Assembly (NCBI GenBank): GCA_013407085.1
Contig: JACCGJ010000615.1
Location: 1-64,000 of the forward strand
Origin: Atriophallophorus winterbourni
Lineage: Eukaryota; Platyhelminthes; Trematoda; Plagiorchiida; Microphallidae
Reading direction: 5' to 3'
Length of the DNA: 64,000 bases
In this document: piece by piece, positions 33,201 through 44,815 of the stretch
Layout of the letters: each line of letters begins with the position of its first letter
Numbering within the stretch: position 1 is the first letter of the stretch
Notes under the pieces: generated by a model
What the model was told of the DNA's origin: nothing
What the model saw: only the letters and a program-made list of their open reading frames with translations
Database searches by the model: none
Position numbers and translations under genes: made by a program

Positions 33201-33719
33201 TTCCTAGATGATATGTTTCCGTACATTTGTGCACTAATACTAGACTCGAGGATTCTACTTGCTCTTATTATTGCGTTAGTGTGGCTTATTTCATGTAATA
33301 TAAGCAAGTCCCACTACAGATTGAACAAATTACTTTCACACGTGATTAGGTTATTTGAGTGATGTCAAACCAAGACATCAACGTGTTTGAGCAAGTTGTC
33401 CTGAAGAGATTTATCAAAAGATCTATCAGAATCTCAGTTCGACAGCAAGCAATCTGATCTGTATTGAAATTAGAACTTAATGTAAAAGAACACGACCATT
33501 TATCACGTGTGTTCAGCCTCATAAGCTGGAAGATCTCGGCAATAGGAACCAAACCCTTGAACTCAAGCAAAGTTTCACAATCTTGGGATAGAATTGAGTC
33601 AGTGAGATAACACTTATTTGGTTAGGCATATATTGAAGGGCATCAAGTTGATCAAGCTTGTGCTTATTGGACCACCAGATTTCCAGGAATTTTTTGAATA
33701 TTTGTTTAGAAAATTGTTG

Positions 33720-34035
33720 TTGGCCTCCTTCGGTCGATGTCGACCATGGATGTACATCACAATCGCATGAATGTTCATGTTCTACAGCTTTTTGAATGAC
33801 TAAACAGTTCGATTCGGGAGGAACAATCTCTCCCGCAGCGCTTGCAACGATGGTTAGAACTCGGTTGTATTGCATCAGTTGCACGCCGGCGGTGTGATCT
33901 GCGTTCAGCAGCCAAGAGCTGTATCTGCTCCTCCCCAGCTTGCAGACGACGCTTCACACAATACCTCCAATGTGAGCGGTCAAGTAAATGCTGCCGTGCA
34001 TATTGATTACTCACTGCAAAACGAAGGCATGCCAT
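33720..34035 (-). pseudogene. LINE 3' end with C-terminal C2H2-type finger (family D)
   Basis: The minus frame 34035-33775 gives DRSHWRYCVKRRL, then KRCGRDCSSRIELFSHSKSC. A DRxxWR motif followed by a single CxxCxRDxxSRxxLxxHxxxC finger is common at the C-terminus of non-LTR retrotransposons. The 3' flank ACATCCATGGTCGACATCGA is shared with the copies at 44.6, 48.7 and 57.6 kb. It is 5'-truncated. Confidence 0.6.
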
Positions 34036-34112
34036 CTCATAAGCTGTTGAAGCCTGAGGCTATGAATTCAAACCTGTTTATTAGATCTACTACTTTACTT
34101 AAGTATTTCTAA

Positions 34113-36500
34113 ACACTGGAAAATGGCATGTGTGGTTAAATGATCTTATTGATACACATTTTTCAAGTTTTGATGTCAAATAGATATTCATTCAGAATGC
34201 GCATCCATTCATACACAAAACAGCAAGTTGTTGCATAATTGTTACATAATTGTTTCATAATCATCTACTATTTCTTGGTGGTGCACAGGTGTACAGACAC
34301 AGGAATTCTTCTCTGAGCGGTATTCTGGTGTGAATTACCATTTATATTTACTTTATAGTACCACTATCAAAATTATTTTAGTTAAAATTTACCCTGACGT
34401 TCATGAATAACGAGATATTATTGTCAAAAGTTAATGTTCCATGTGAATTACACTAGTTTGAATAAAAGTATTCAGAGTATTAATCGAATTATCTTATGAC
34501 GGTATATTCAAATCTACAAAATAATTCGGATGATTGTTGGAACATATTATCACTATCTCTCATTCGTGTACCGAGTTATCAAACGAGTCGATGGTTAGAA
34601 ATAAGTTTCATGTCGTTATTTATCAAGATATGAGAGACCCGCGGTACCAAATCCAGAAGGTATATCAGTCCGTGTGTATTTCCAATGATATTACACTCTG
34701 TCCAAATTATGAAAAATCCTGTCTTGTAGATGCTCGTAATGTACTTTTCTAACAGTTAATTAGCAGCAAAGTGTCTATATCCATACTCAATATAGCATGC
34801 TTTCTTTATCGAATCGAGGAGCTTAAAGCTACGTTGTGTGTGGACTAAATGGAACTTACGCAGTATGTTCTGACCGGGATGCACTTATCTGCATTATAAT
34901 CCATTATTTACAGGAATATAACGTGTTAATTCAGAACAATGGCTGCATTTGACTCATGACATTGCTTTCACTATCGCGTTGATCAGTCGTCAGATTTATT
35001 GATTGCGAAATACAAGATCGCCAAATTTCTGTATTTTGACGACTTTCTAGAAGCGATTTTCAAGTAGACATAATCGCTAAACAATTCCTGACGATTACTA
35101 AAATTGTTGGTAGCCATTTTGTACAATCGGTTGTTCCCAGTCGATCGGTGGAAAGAGAAGTAAACCGTTTCGATGTATGACCCGAAACAAAGTGTAAATA
35201 TGTGGTTGAACGGTAATCTGGTCCAACATGTTTAGTGCGGAGTGATTCCCTACGTGCGCAATAAAATATCGATAAATTCTTCTAGACTACCTGTGCCACA
35301 TGCGACCGTATTAATTAGCTTTGTTTTAAGAAACTGATTTTCGGCCATGTTTATTCCAGCTCGATTAGCTGTGAAAATTTCACTTGTTTTCTCGTCCCAA
35401 TTTTGTAACAAGACAAGTAGTTTTCGCCTTCACATTTCGAAAGAATGGCATCAAGGGTAAATTTTTAACAATCTATAGAGGCATAATTTTTCATTATTGC
35501 GCAATTAATAATGAGGCAAGATCGGTGTATTGTCGCGAGCTATAGATTTCTCGTCATAATAAACCCATTTTTACGCGTTATGCCTTCCGAATAGCTCCCC
35601 TTTAGTTTGAATCTCAATTTCTTTGGCTTTTTTCTTCGCTTATATAAAACTCATCAGCAATAAATGACCAAACTCCATGCCCTGCTTTCTGAAGATTGTG
35701 TAAAGTCTGCGATTGTCAACAAATTGAAGCTACCACAGAAATCAATGTTTGACATTCCTAATCAATCAAGCAGTGGACATCAACTGTCCATCATTCTCTA
35801 CCAATTGTTTCTCATTATTCTTACTGGTAGGAACTGCACGATTTAATTGAATGTAAATCAAACCCGTTTAATTTATTTCAAAAGAAGTTTGTTTACTTGT
35901 TTCCAGATAAAAATTATTGTAATAAAGATAGATATGAACGAACCTATCACAATAAAATAAAATGGTATGACCTATTTCAAAAGTGTGATAAGCTTTCGAA
36001 TGATATGTACAACATTACCCTGTGGTAAAACACAAGATCTGGGAGCGTCGAATAATACCGACGAAAACAATTGTGAATTAGTATTATTTCGGGTTTAGGA
36101 AGGATTGCATTAGAACACTTCGAGCTGGATAACGTCGGCGGCAATCGAAAGATATGCAATTCGTCAATATCGGTCAAACGAGCTCTGCGTGGCGAGTGCC
36201 TTAATTGTGCCGGTTGGCACGAAATCGTCTGACACATCAGATCGAAATGACTATCGGCACAGATCGTGGTTTTGCCTACATATGAGATGTGTTTCGTTAT
36301 TAGTGTTGTGTGTAATAAACGCATTTGACCAATCGGCTCCTCTTGTGTTGTGTGATTTGTGGGTGAACGCGCTTAGCGTTGGGCAGGTCGATCTCAGTGT
36401 CGAAGCGAGACCCAATCGATGTGTGTGCGTGGAGGTAACGTGGTTAATACAGGGTCGATGTCCCGAATGTTGCGATAAATGGCAACCTGCTACTTGTTGA
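34113..36500. other. Intergenic interval, nothing recognised
   Basis: Short ORFs only, with no domain or repeat landmark that I can place. 36180-36500 is less AT-rich but gives no coherent product on either strand. Confidence 0.4.
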
Positions 36501-36529
36501 CCTAAAGTGACCTGACGCAATCACTTCCG

Positions 36530-37570
36530 GCTTCCATACACGTGTTGCTTTTTTAAAGACAGTGTTAGTTTGAAGTGAGGTTTTTAAACTGTGGCCTATC
36601 CAGACACCCAAATCTTTTTCTTCGCTGCATTTTTCAAGGACATGTGAACCTATATGGCATGCGAACTCTACTCGATCCCCCACATTCATGATCCTGCATT
36701 TGTTGAAGTGAAACGATAGTTTGTTCTTCAACGACCAGCAGTGAAGCGTATCAAGATCCTTTTGTAATAGCAGAGAGTCTTCTAGGCTGCGGATGCAACG
36801 CCATATCTTTATGTCGTCCCCAAACAACGAAATGTTACATCGAACAATTTCCGGTACTTCATTGACATAAACCAGAAAGGGGATCGGACCAAGGACGGAA
36901 CCTAGGGGAACTCCGATAGTTGCTGCAATTGGTTTTGATAATACACCGTCAACACGCACCTGGGTAGTGCAATTTATTACGTAGCCATTTAGCAAATTCA
37001 GTGATACCAACCTTTCAAGCTTCTGCAGTAGTGAGGTATTGTCAACACGATCAAATGCTTTTGAGATATCTAATTAGCATGTGTGTATATCCTGCCCTTT
37101 ATCTATTGATTTTGTCCAATCATTCAGCGTTATAAGTAAATTAGATAAGCAGGAATAATTTCATCCATCCACCATCTCAATCCATGCTGTTTCCTCGAAA
37201 GCAACTGGTTATTTTCGAAATGTTCCATTAGATCGTCAACAATGAGGCGCTCAAGTGATTTTGAAATCACAGTTAACAGAGTAACGTGTCGGTAATTAGA
37301 ATCATCGGAACTACTTCCACCTTTATAAATAGAAGAAATTATTCCGCGTTTCCAATCTGTAGGAATCACTCCATTTGCCGTTTTTTGTTTGAACAGGTAT
37401 GTGAGTGGTTTGTATAGCAAATTTGCACATTGCTTCAATATTAGCGGAGTTATTCCGTCGGCTCCAGGAGACTATCCGGTTGTAAGACTAAATAATGCTT
37501 GAAGGACGTGTTTCGACGTGACATTTATTTAACTCTTGGCAACCGTGGATCCTTTCATTACGTAAAAGTT
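36530..37570 (-). pseudogene. CR1-like LINE reverse transcriptase fragment
   Basis: The minus strand encodes an RT domain in broken frames: SPGADGITPLILKQCA near 37450, YKGGSSSDDSNYRHVTLL (RT motif 2a region), DISKAFDRVD around 37060, GVPLGSVLGPIPFLVYVNEV and the catalytic box FGDDIKIW near 36810, then DLGVWIG. Stops and frameshifts near 37060-37130 and 37470 inactivate it, and both ends are truncated. The FGDD box replaces the usual FADD. Confidence 0.8.
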
Positions 37571-37659
37571 CGTACGAAGCTAAATGTGGTTCGGTGAACT
37601 GAAGTGAAATTTTTCCGTTTTGTTATTCTAATGCCGTTAACATTTTCGCTACGCCCCGA

Positions 37660-37750
37660 CTTGACATGGGGATCCTGATCTTAGTATCCCTACCTGATTA
37701 GTGCAAACAGCACGAGACCGTTTGTGTGGTGCGTGATGGCAATGCTTGAA
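37660..37750 (+). repeat. HHR repeat, subfamily A, plus-strand copy
   Basis: GGGGATCCTGATCTTAGTAT leads into CCCTAC and core CTGATTA at 37694-37700. Stem II GTGC/GCAC is perfect. GAGA replaces GAAA, and stem III reads CCGTTT. Two core changes make it inactive. Confidence 0.6.
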
Positions 37751-38403
37751 AAACAGTTTTTTGGACTTATGTTATCGATCGTCTCAGGGGTATTATTTTG
37801 GAACATTTTTGCTTCACTTGCTCCCATCGATAAATCAGTTATCCATGTACATGCTTGTTAAATGGGTTCCACCTTGGTTGCCATGGTAGCAATACACCGC
37901 CAAATAAACCTGAATGTTCAATGTTCGAATTTATTACAAGGGTTGTAGCGTAAATATATATTTGATGTCTTGTTCACTCAGAATGTACAGAAAAAGAAAA
38001 TGTGACAGACACTTCCCCGGCTAAGGTTACGATTTTTAGTAGAAAAAGTTTGGTCCAACTCCAAATTTATTTTTTCAGTTTTTGTGTAGTTTACAATTTC
38101 GTAGTTAGACTGTTTCTATTCGATGTGCGATTTGTTCTGTCAGTTGTTTATTTCGTCTTGTCATTAAAACGGCAGACCAGTTTTTCGTTCAACATGTCTT
38201 ACAAGTGCACTACTGTAAAGTTTTCGGTAATATTTACATAAAATTTCAAATTGGCTGTTTTAGTATAACCGTAAAATCAATACTACTGTATAACATTTAC
38301 CTGGATCCCATTTCCATGATATACAGAAGACAAGTGAGGTTTCTTTCTGGTTAATAATGAAGCACAGCTGAGCTACTCTTGTTTTGTACTCGCATCCAAT
38401 GAT

Positions 38404-38730
38404 TGATATAAATCCCTCTTTACTTCTTTTTTACTTTGCTTTTACTTTAGCTTTTTACTTCTCTTTACTTTACTTTATTGATATGCCATGGATTATTTCA
38501 CACAACTGTCGAGGATATACTTTTGTATTGGGAAATTCATGAGTTTATCTCCCAAAGATTCCGTTTAGCGGGTTCCACCCCTAGTCTTTAGCGCATTGGC
38601 CTTACCCATAAGGCAGTGGAGCGAGAGGGGTTTGCACCTAATGATGGCCGGTGACGGTCGAAGCGGTTCATACGCCCTTTTCCAAAAACTTCCAGTTCGG
38701 AGCCCGATAACCCCGTTGTCTGGTTGGTGA
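38404..38730 (-). repeat. SINE-like or deletion-derived element with (GTAAA)n tail
   Basis: Plus-strand 38410-38480 is a TTTAC/TTTACTT run, i.e. a GTAAA-type tail on the minus strand like that of RTE-dependent elements. The body (38480-38730) has GCCTTATGGGTAAGGCCAAT on the minus strand and no ORF. Family and boundaries are uncertain. Confidence 0.35.
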
Positions 38731-38734
38731 CTGC

Positions 38735-38845
38735 AATTTTCGTTTGTGCACCAGTGCTTGGCTAATCTGCCGCATTTGCACGCCGCCGGCGTGATTTACG
38801 TTCAGCAGTATCTGCTTTCCCCCAGCTTAAATCGTAAGGTCAAGC
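38735..38845 (+). repeat. Fragment of LINE family D (compare 33865-33960)
   Basis: The TTGCACGCCGCCGGCGTGAT block and GTTCAGCAGTATCTGCT match the 33.9 kb copy. It is short and non-coding. Confidence 0.4.
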
Positions 38846-39209
38846 GCAACCAATTCTCCTTCACAAAGGTAATCGCACAATCCCGGCCTCTCCAAAGGAC
38901 GACTCCCTTATTTTATCTTTTTATAATGTAGATCTTTTTGAATAAAAATATTTCCCTTCTCAACAAATTACCCAGAAAGTTTAGGCACATATTAGGGAAA
39001 ATAAGATTTGTATACCAGGTTTTAGAAAGCATTTTTGTATTTGTTAATTTGGAATTCTACGGTATGTTTAAGGTGCGACGGATGCTCATTAAATGAATTT
39101 TTTAGCTTCGGTGACGTAATCAAGGGTATTTCTGACATATTTATTGGTGAGAATGTTTTTCCTCCTGAAGCCAACATATGTCGTCAAGATAGCATATTGT
39201 GATCTTAAC

Positions 39210-40805
39210 ATATACCAAGGTTGTCCTGGCCGGAGCGGTTTTGGAGCTAAGCACCCAATTCCAAAAATACTCTAATGGACCGCGTCTAATATAGCCTCTG
39301 ACAACCAAGATTCAAGATTCAAGTCCAGCTCCTGGCCTGCACGCGTGGTCCTGTGTGACCCAGCGGAATTGCTTCTACTGACAGGAGAAAGTGCGAAGGC
39401 GGCTGACTGGCGCCTCAAAACCAGCTTGCTTCGGGCAGGTAGAGCTCGTAATTTCATGAAGGCGGTCCAACTAGGGGAAGGAAACCCCTTACCTCAAACC
39501 TGCACTGCCTTGTGGCTACATCCAATCATGGAGAAAGCTTCAGGAGTCAACCTCGAGGAGAAATCCTGTGACGGGATCATTGTCTAATCGTATCAACCTA
39601 GTTGTTCCTTTGGTTCCTGTGTTGTCATGGAGAGGGAACACTTGCTGCACGGGCAACAGCTAGTTGACCTATTAATTTGCTCTGAGGTACATTTCAACGC
39701 ACCAATGGAGAGGATACTCCATACCACTTCGATGGATAATGACATGGGAAGCAGCAGATACCGGTTAATAGCTTTGGCTTGACTGGCGTATAGCTCAGCG
39801 CCTAGGGTCTGCTTCCGACGGTGGGATATATTTTCAGGTCTCATTGGACGGCTACCGCCCGCCTCAAGCTGGGCAGCCCCCAGTAAATAAGGTGCTGTCT
39901 CGCCACGGGTTGCTATCCTCATTGGGTGCATGGGGATTAAGAATCAACCGACAAGCAGACTGTATTTTTCCGCACCAGCAAAACGAATTCCTAAACAGCA
40001 AAGGTCAGTTCTTAAACTGGGAACCTGGAACGTCCGGTCCATGCTTCCAGGATTTCATGACGACGTCTTGAATACCAGAGGCGTAAGAAAATCAGCTGTG
40101 ATTAACAATGAGTTAAAAAGGCTGAATGTCGACGTGGCTGCCCTGCAAGAGACGTGATTTTCAGACACTGGTATGCTAACAGAAAGGGATAACATATTTG
40201 TTGGAAAGGAATGGGTTCTGATGGGCCTCGAATGCATGGCGAAATCTTCGGAGATGACTGCTGTGTTGGACGAGAAATGGTCAGCATTCTTGAAGTTCAA
40301 AGGTATGTCAACAAGTGAAAACTTACGACTTCTAACAGCAGCCAGAAATAAGGTCCAACAGACTGCAAGACGATGTGCAAATGACTATAGGACTGAAATT
40401 AGCCTCATTATCCAAAAAGCTACGGATACTGGAAATTTTCACGGTGTGTATGATGGGAGCCATTGGTCCAAACAAACTTAAAACGGCTCCCATTACGTCA
40501 ATATCTGGTAACCCGATTGTCGAAAAAACTCAGGAGATGGAAAGATTGGTAGAATACTTCTCCTCTCAGTACGGTTTTACCGCATATACCTAAAAATTTG
40601 AGCGGTTGCCGAACATTGAACATCTAGATGCCCATACTACTCTTACTAATACTTAACGACCGCTTAGCGAATGGGAAGGCCCCTGGTGACGACGGAATTC
40701 CACCCGAGCTCATCAACTGCTGTAGGACAGCATTATTACAGCCTCTTCATCATTTGCTTCTTCAGTGCTGGCAGGAGGAGTGTGTCCCGCAAGAGATGTA
40801 AAATC
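39210..40805 (+). pseudogene. RTE-like LINE: 5' region, endonuclease start and linker, broken
   Basis: 39220-39560 matches 52800-53110 and is taken as RTE 5' sequence. From 40010 the frame gives KLGTWNVRSMLPGFHDD and later NNELKRLNVDVAALQET, the N-terminal signature of apurinic-like endonucleases of RTE LINEs. A TGA follows at 40156. 40260-40600 encodes the linker (TARRCANDYRTEISLI, then MERLVEYFSSQYG). 40665-40800 retains an RT start (NGKAPGDDGIPPELINCCRT). Several stops and a large internal endonuclease deletion are present. CR1-like sequence follows at once. Confidence 0.7.
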
Positions 40806-42660
40806 CTAAATTGCTATATCGGATTGTCAATGCTCAATTTAGCGTGAAACCTGGAGTGTTTCCTATTCTTACGGACATTGGATTAACGGTCTCAGCAAAG
40901 GAAACAGCTGATGCTCTCGCTCAATTTTATGCTAAAGTATTTAGTTCGTTAGCGATTAGATTGACTGAAGCATTGTCGCCATCAACTGTGACGCAACAGC
41001 TGACTGAGATCGACATCAATTCAGCGATTATGCAGCGACATTTGTGTCGAATGCGCCCTAGGAAATCCCCTGGAGTTGACGGAGTCACTCCGACTATACT
41101 GAAATCCTGTGACCAGCAGCTATGAGTACCTTTATGTGAATTGTTTAAACATTCTCTAACCGAAGGAGTGGTGCTAACAGAGTGGAAGAAAAGGGTAATT
41201 TCACCGATCTCAGATCCTGCAAATTACCGTCCTGTCAACATTCTTCCTGTGATATCCAAAGTTCTAGAGCACATAGTGACGGAAAAATAATTCATCACTT
41301 GGAATCACAAAATATGCTATCTGTAGCGCAGCATGGTTTTCGTAAATGTCGCTCGTGCTTGACAAACTTGTTGACGGTGTTAAACGACTGGACCCAAGCG
41401 GTTGACGAAGAAGCTAGCATCCACGCTTGCTATCTGGATATGTCTAAAGCTTTTGACCGAGTTGATCACTATCGACTACTACAAAAGCTAAAGCAAATGG
41501 GTATCGGCGGACAGCTACTCGTAATGCTTGAAATTTACCTCGGTGGGCGCAAGGCGTTCGTTCGAATCAACGGGGTACAATCGCAGGTTATTGATGCCTC
41601 TAGTGGCGTTCAGTCCTCAGGCTAGTACTTTTCTTGGTTTACATCAACGACCTACCAGGGACGCTCTCATGCAAGGTGATTCTATTTGCTGATGATATTA
41701 AACTTTGGACTTGGATAAAATCAACTGCGGACTGTGTACAGCTGCAACGTGATCTAGATGCTCTACATGAATGGTCGGCACGGAATAAGTTGCCATTCAA
41801 TTTCCAAAAAATGCAAGGTGTTGCAAATTGGTAAGCCATTCCAGGACCAATATCACTTTGGGCAGACAATTTTGAGCTTGACCGAGTCGGAAAGGGGTCT
41901 TGGAGTCTGGGTATTCGGCAGCCTGGAGAACAGCCTGTATTGTGAGGTCATCTACAAACGTGCTTTAAAGCTTCTAGGTATGCTGCGACGGAACGTTGTC
42001 CACCATCATGAAAGCCTACTTAATTCCAACCATGGAGCATGCATCACAAGCTTGGACTTCGTGGTTAAAAAAGGATATATTATTGCTTGATAAAATATAC
42101 CATCGTGCAACCAAACTCGTAGGTGTTTCCGGAAACTAACGTACGAGGAACGATTGCAAAAACTGAGACTCCATACTCCCCTTCAAAGAAGCCTTCGAAG
42201 TGATGTGATACTAACATACAAAATATTAAATACCCCACATCATCCTTTAAAACATTTATTCGAATACCGCGAGTCACGACATACGCGCAGCCATTCAGCG
42301 ACACTACAAATCACTTACTCCCGTATCAGCTGTTGCCGATATTTTTATTGTGTACGTGTCTGTTTCCTTTGGAATGCCCTCCCCGAAACTCTTGTCATCG
42401 CTCCCAGCGTCGAAACGTTCATTCGAAATTTGGATACATATTTGTTACATAACGATATAACGACACCTGCGTATTGACTCATGGTAGGTATTCAACTGGA
42501 CTATACTTGACATTACATGTTTATTTGATACCTTTTTCCTGAACGAATATTTACTATAATATGGTAATTGTGAAGCTATGTGCTTTTTGTGACCATAAAG
42601 ATTTATGTGTGACATGCAATTTAAATGAAATCAGCTTCAACAACCAATAGTTTTTTTAAG
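40805..42660 (+). pseudogene. CR1-like LINE: reverse transcriptase and C-terminus, frameshifted
   Basis: Successive frames give RPRKSPGVDGVTPTILKSCD, AQHGFRKCRSCLTNLLTVLN, LDMSKAFDRVDHYRLLQKLK, INDLPG, catalytic FADDIKLW near 41685 and GLGVWVFGSLENS. The C-terminus at 42154-42477 contains RYFYCVRVCFLWNALPETLV. Frameshifts or stops lie near 41125, 41625, 41832 and 42088. The 3' UTR ends near GACCATAAAGATTTATG. It starts inside a different element (RTE). Confidence 0.8.
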
Positions 42661-42717
42661 GAGAATAGGTAACTTGGACGGATTCATCAAATTGAGATAT
42701 CTTGTCAAAAGTTATGT

Positions 42718-42850
42718 GTTGCTCACATATCCCGCACTTACACATCACTCTCGGTTTCTGGCGGTTTATCGTCTTCAAGTGGAGACAGTAAGATTCGGTT
42801 CAATGAGCCTTGAAACAGTCGTGAAGTGGTAAACAAAGTGGCTTCGGAGT
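42718..42850 (-). repeat. HHR repeat, subfamily B, decayed minus-strand copy
   Basis: Plus-strand TTGCTCACATATCCCGCACT, then TCGGTTTCTGGCGGTTTATC and GTGGAGACAGTAAGATTC are the inverted B landmarks, in order. The core is destroyed (GAAGACGAT). It adjoins the 3' end of the CR1-like element. Confidence 0.55.
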
Positions 42851-43429
42851 CTTTGAAACATCATGCATTTGCATATCTCAAGTGACTAACACTGCCTCTG
42901 ATCAATGATATAAAATGTTTAATAATTCACAAGGTCTGCATACTTGACCGTAGTCCTACAGAGCAAATAAAATTATGAGTTCATGTGGCAGGTCATAATT
43001 TTCCTACACGCATGGTACTAGACGTGGGATGAAATAATGTGGACCTCCTCTAAAAACATCCATCCAACAGAACAGTATTCATCCCACACGGATACACACA
43101 AAGCAACTTGTAAAAATTAATTAATCAACATCATGTATATGGAATAAATTTTTGTTCATTTAGATGAATTCAGCAATCAAGTGCCGAGGGTGACTCGTTC
43201 ACAGTTACGCGTTAAACGTGTTTACTGTTTGCTTAAATTATGTATTACTTATTAAAAGTCAGTAGCTGAAAAATAAACAATAATGGTGTTAAAAATTTCA
43301 GATATTTCAATATTTATGGTTGAAAAGCAACAATAACCACAGGGTCGAAATATAGGTACTAAAAGGTATCAGTGTAAATAATGTAACATATATGACTGGT
43401 GTAGGACATGAAAATGATTTTCTTAATAG

Positions 43430-43900
43430 GCCGGGGCAATATCCGAGTTAGCTCTCAAGTTAACATCTAAATATAACTAGCTAAGTCTAATAAATGGGCA
43501 GGTATGGAATTTCAGACAGGAGAAAATTGCATTGAATAAAAATGCTCGAAGCATTTCCGCTTAGAGTGTAGTATATCCAACCTGCAACAGTAACCATGGA
43601 TGTTGCTGGAAGTTTGAAGTTGGAGAAGTGAAACATTTTCAAGAAGTTCATAAATGTTGTAAGATCGCCTAGAATACTCATTTGTAAAAGAACCCACAGG
43701 CCTATTCTTTTAAGGCAATTAACGCACGGCATATTGTGAAAACTGTGTAATCGCTTAGACGCTCGAAGATATAGACCCGCTAGAAGCAAGATATCTTTTG
43801 GAGCCAAGGTGCCTAGGCTAGAGCAGCATTGTCTAGAACCCACGTGTATATACGTGTTCGTCGTTAGAGAAAACAAATCCAGGAAAAACGTCAAAATTTA
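43430..43900 (-). pseudogene. CR1-like LINE C-terminal fragment
   Basis: Minus frames contain APKDILLLAGLYLRASK, then decayed sequence matching the 58.2-58.7 kb copy (SILGDLTTFM) and a final FLLSEIPYLP corresponding to the W-N-S-L-P region. Heavily frameshifted. Confidence 0.5.
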
Positions 43901-44544
43901 CATCGTAGCACACCCAGCATACGAGAGGCGCGTTTATAAAAAGCTTCACACTTTAGACCATTTTCCAGCATACTACCACAAATCCTGTTACCTAAAAAAC
44001 GACGCGTTAACATAACAACGATTAACTCTTTAGCAAAAACAATATATTTAATGAGGACATCACTTTTTGTACCACATAATGTATGCTCGAAACCGGACCT
44101 TAAACCCTCTTAACCCATCTCTGTTATTTCGGTGCACAAGTTAGCAGTCTTACAGTCATCTTGTAGCTTATCTTTCTTTTTATTGGCCATAGCTCTACAA
44201 TCATTGTTGCTTATATGCAACCCGTTTATTGAATAATGTGCCGAGTTGTTTGACACCAACTGTATAATTGCTCAATCAAGCTCTTTCAAACTCCCTCGTA
44301 GAGCTCCGATCTAATGAGACCGAAGAGTTGAGCACAGACCCCATGGGCTCTAGCTATCTGGCGAGGAAAAAACCCAGAGATGAAAGACGCAGCTAGCATC
44401 ATTCTCTGAGATGTGAACAGATACGACATCTCCAGTTAAATATCCGTATTTGTACGTGCTAAACCATCGTGTTCATATTGATTTCAATACAAAGAGTTTC
44501 TAGTTGGTAATTTACTAAGTAATTTGTTGCTGCTGCTATTCGCC

Positions 44545-44815
44545 TACTTCGGCCGATGTCGACCATGGATGTAAGTCTTGAGGTTTCCATGCTCCATAGC
44601 TTTTCGAATAACTAAACAGTCCGGTTCGAGAGGAACAATCGCTGATGCAGTGCTCACAGAGGTAGGCAGTACTCGGACGAAGGATGTCAGTTGCACGCTG
44701 ACGGTGTCATCAAAAATCAGCGATCGTAAGTAGTATCCATCTCTCTACAGCTTGTAGATGAAGCTTTACACAGTGCCTCCAAACTGAGTGGTAAAGAGCA
44801 AGTTCTTCCTAACCC
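44545..44815 (-). pseudogene. LINE 3' end with decayed C2H2-type finger (family D)
   Basis: Plus-strand GGCCGATGTCGACCATGGAT starts the inverted 3' flank. The minus strand then reads SDCSSRTGLFSYSKS, a damaged finger lacking its first Cys pair. The layout is the same as at 33.7 and 57.6 kb. Confidence 0.55.

Noticed and set aside
33870..34112. 80-codon plus-strand ORF
   Set aside because: Antisense of the LINE C-terminal finger region.
36189..36520. Overlapping ORFs of 103 (+) and 89 (-) codons
   Set aside because: Neither has a domain, splice site support or repeat match; the stretch is merely less AT-rich.
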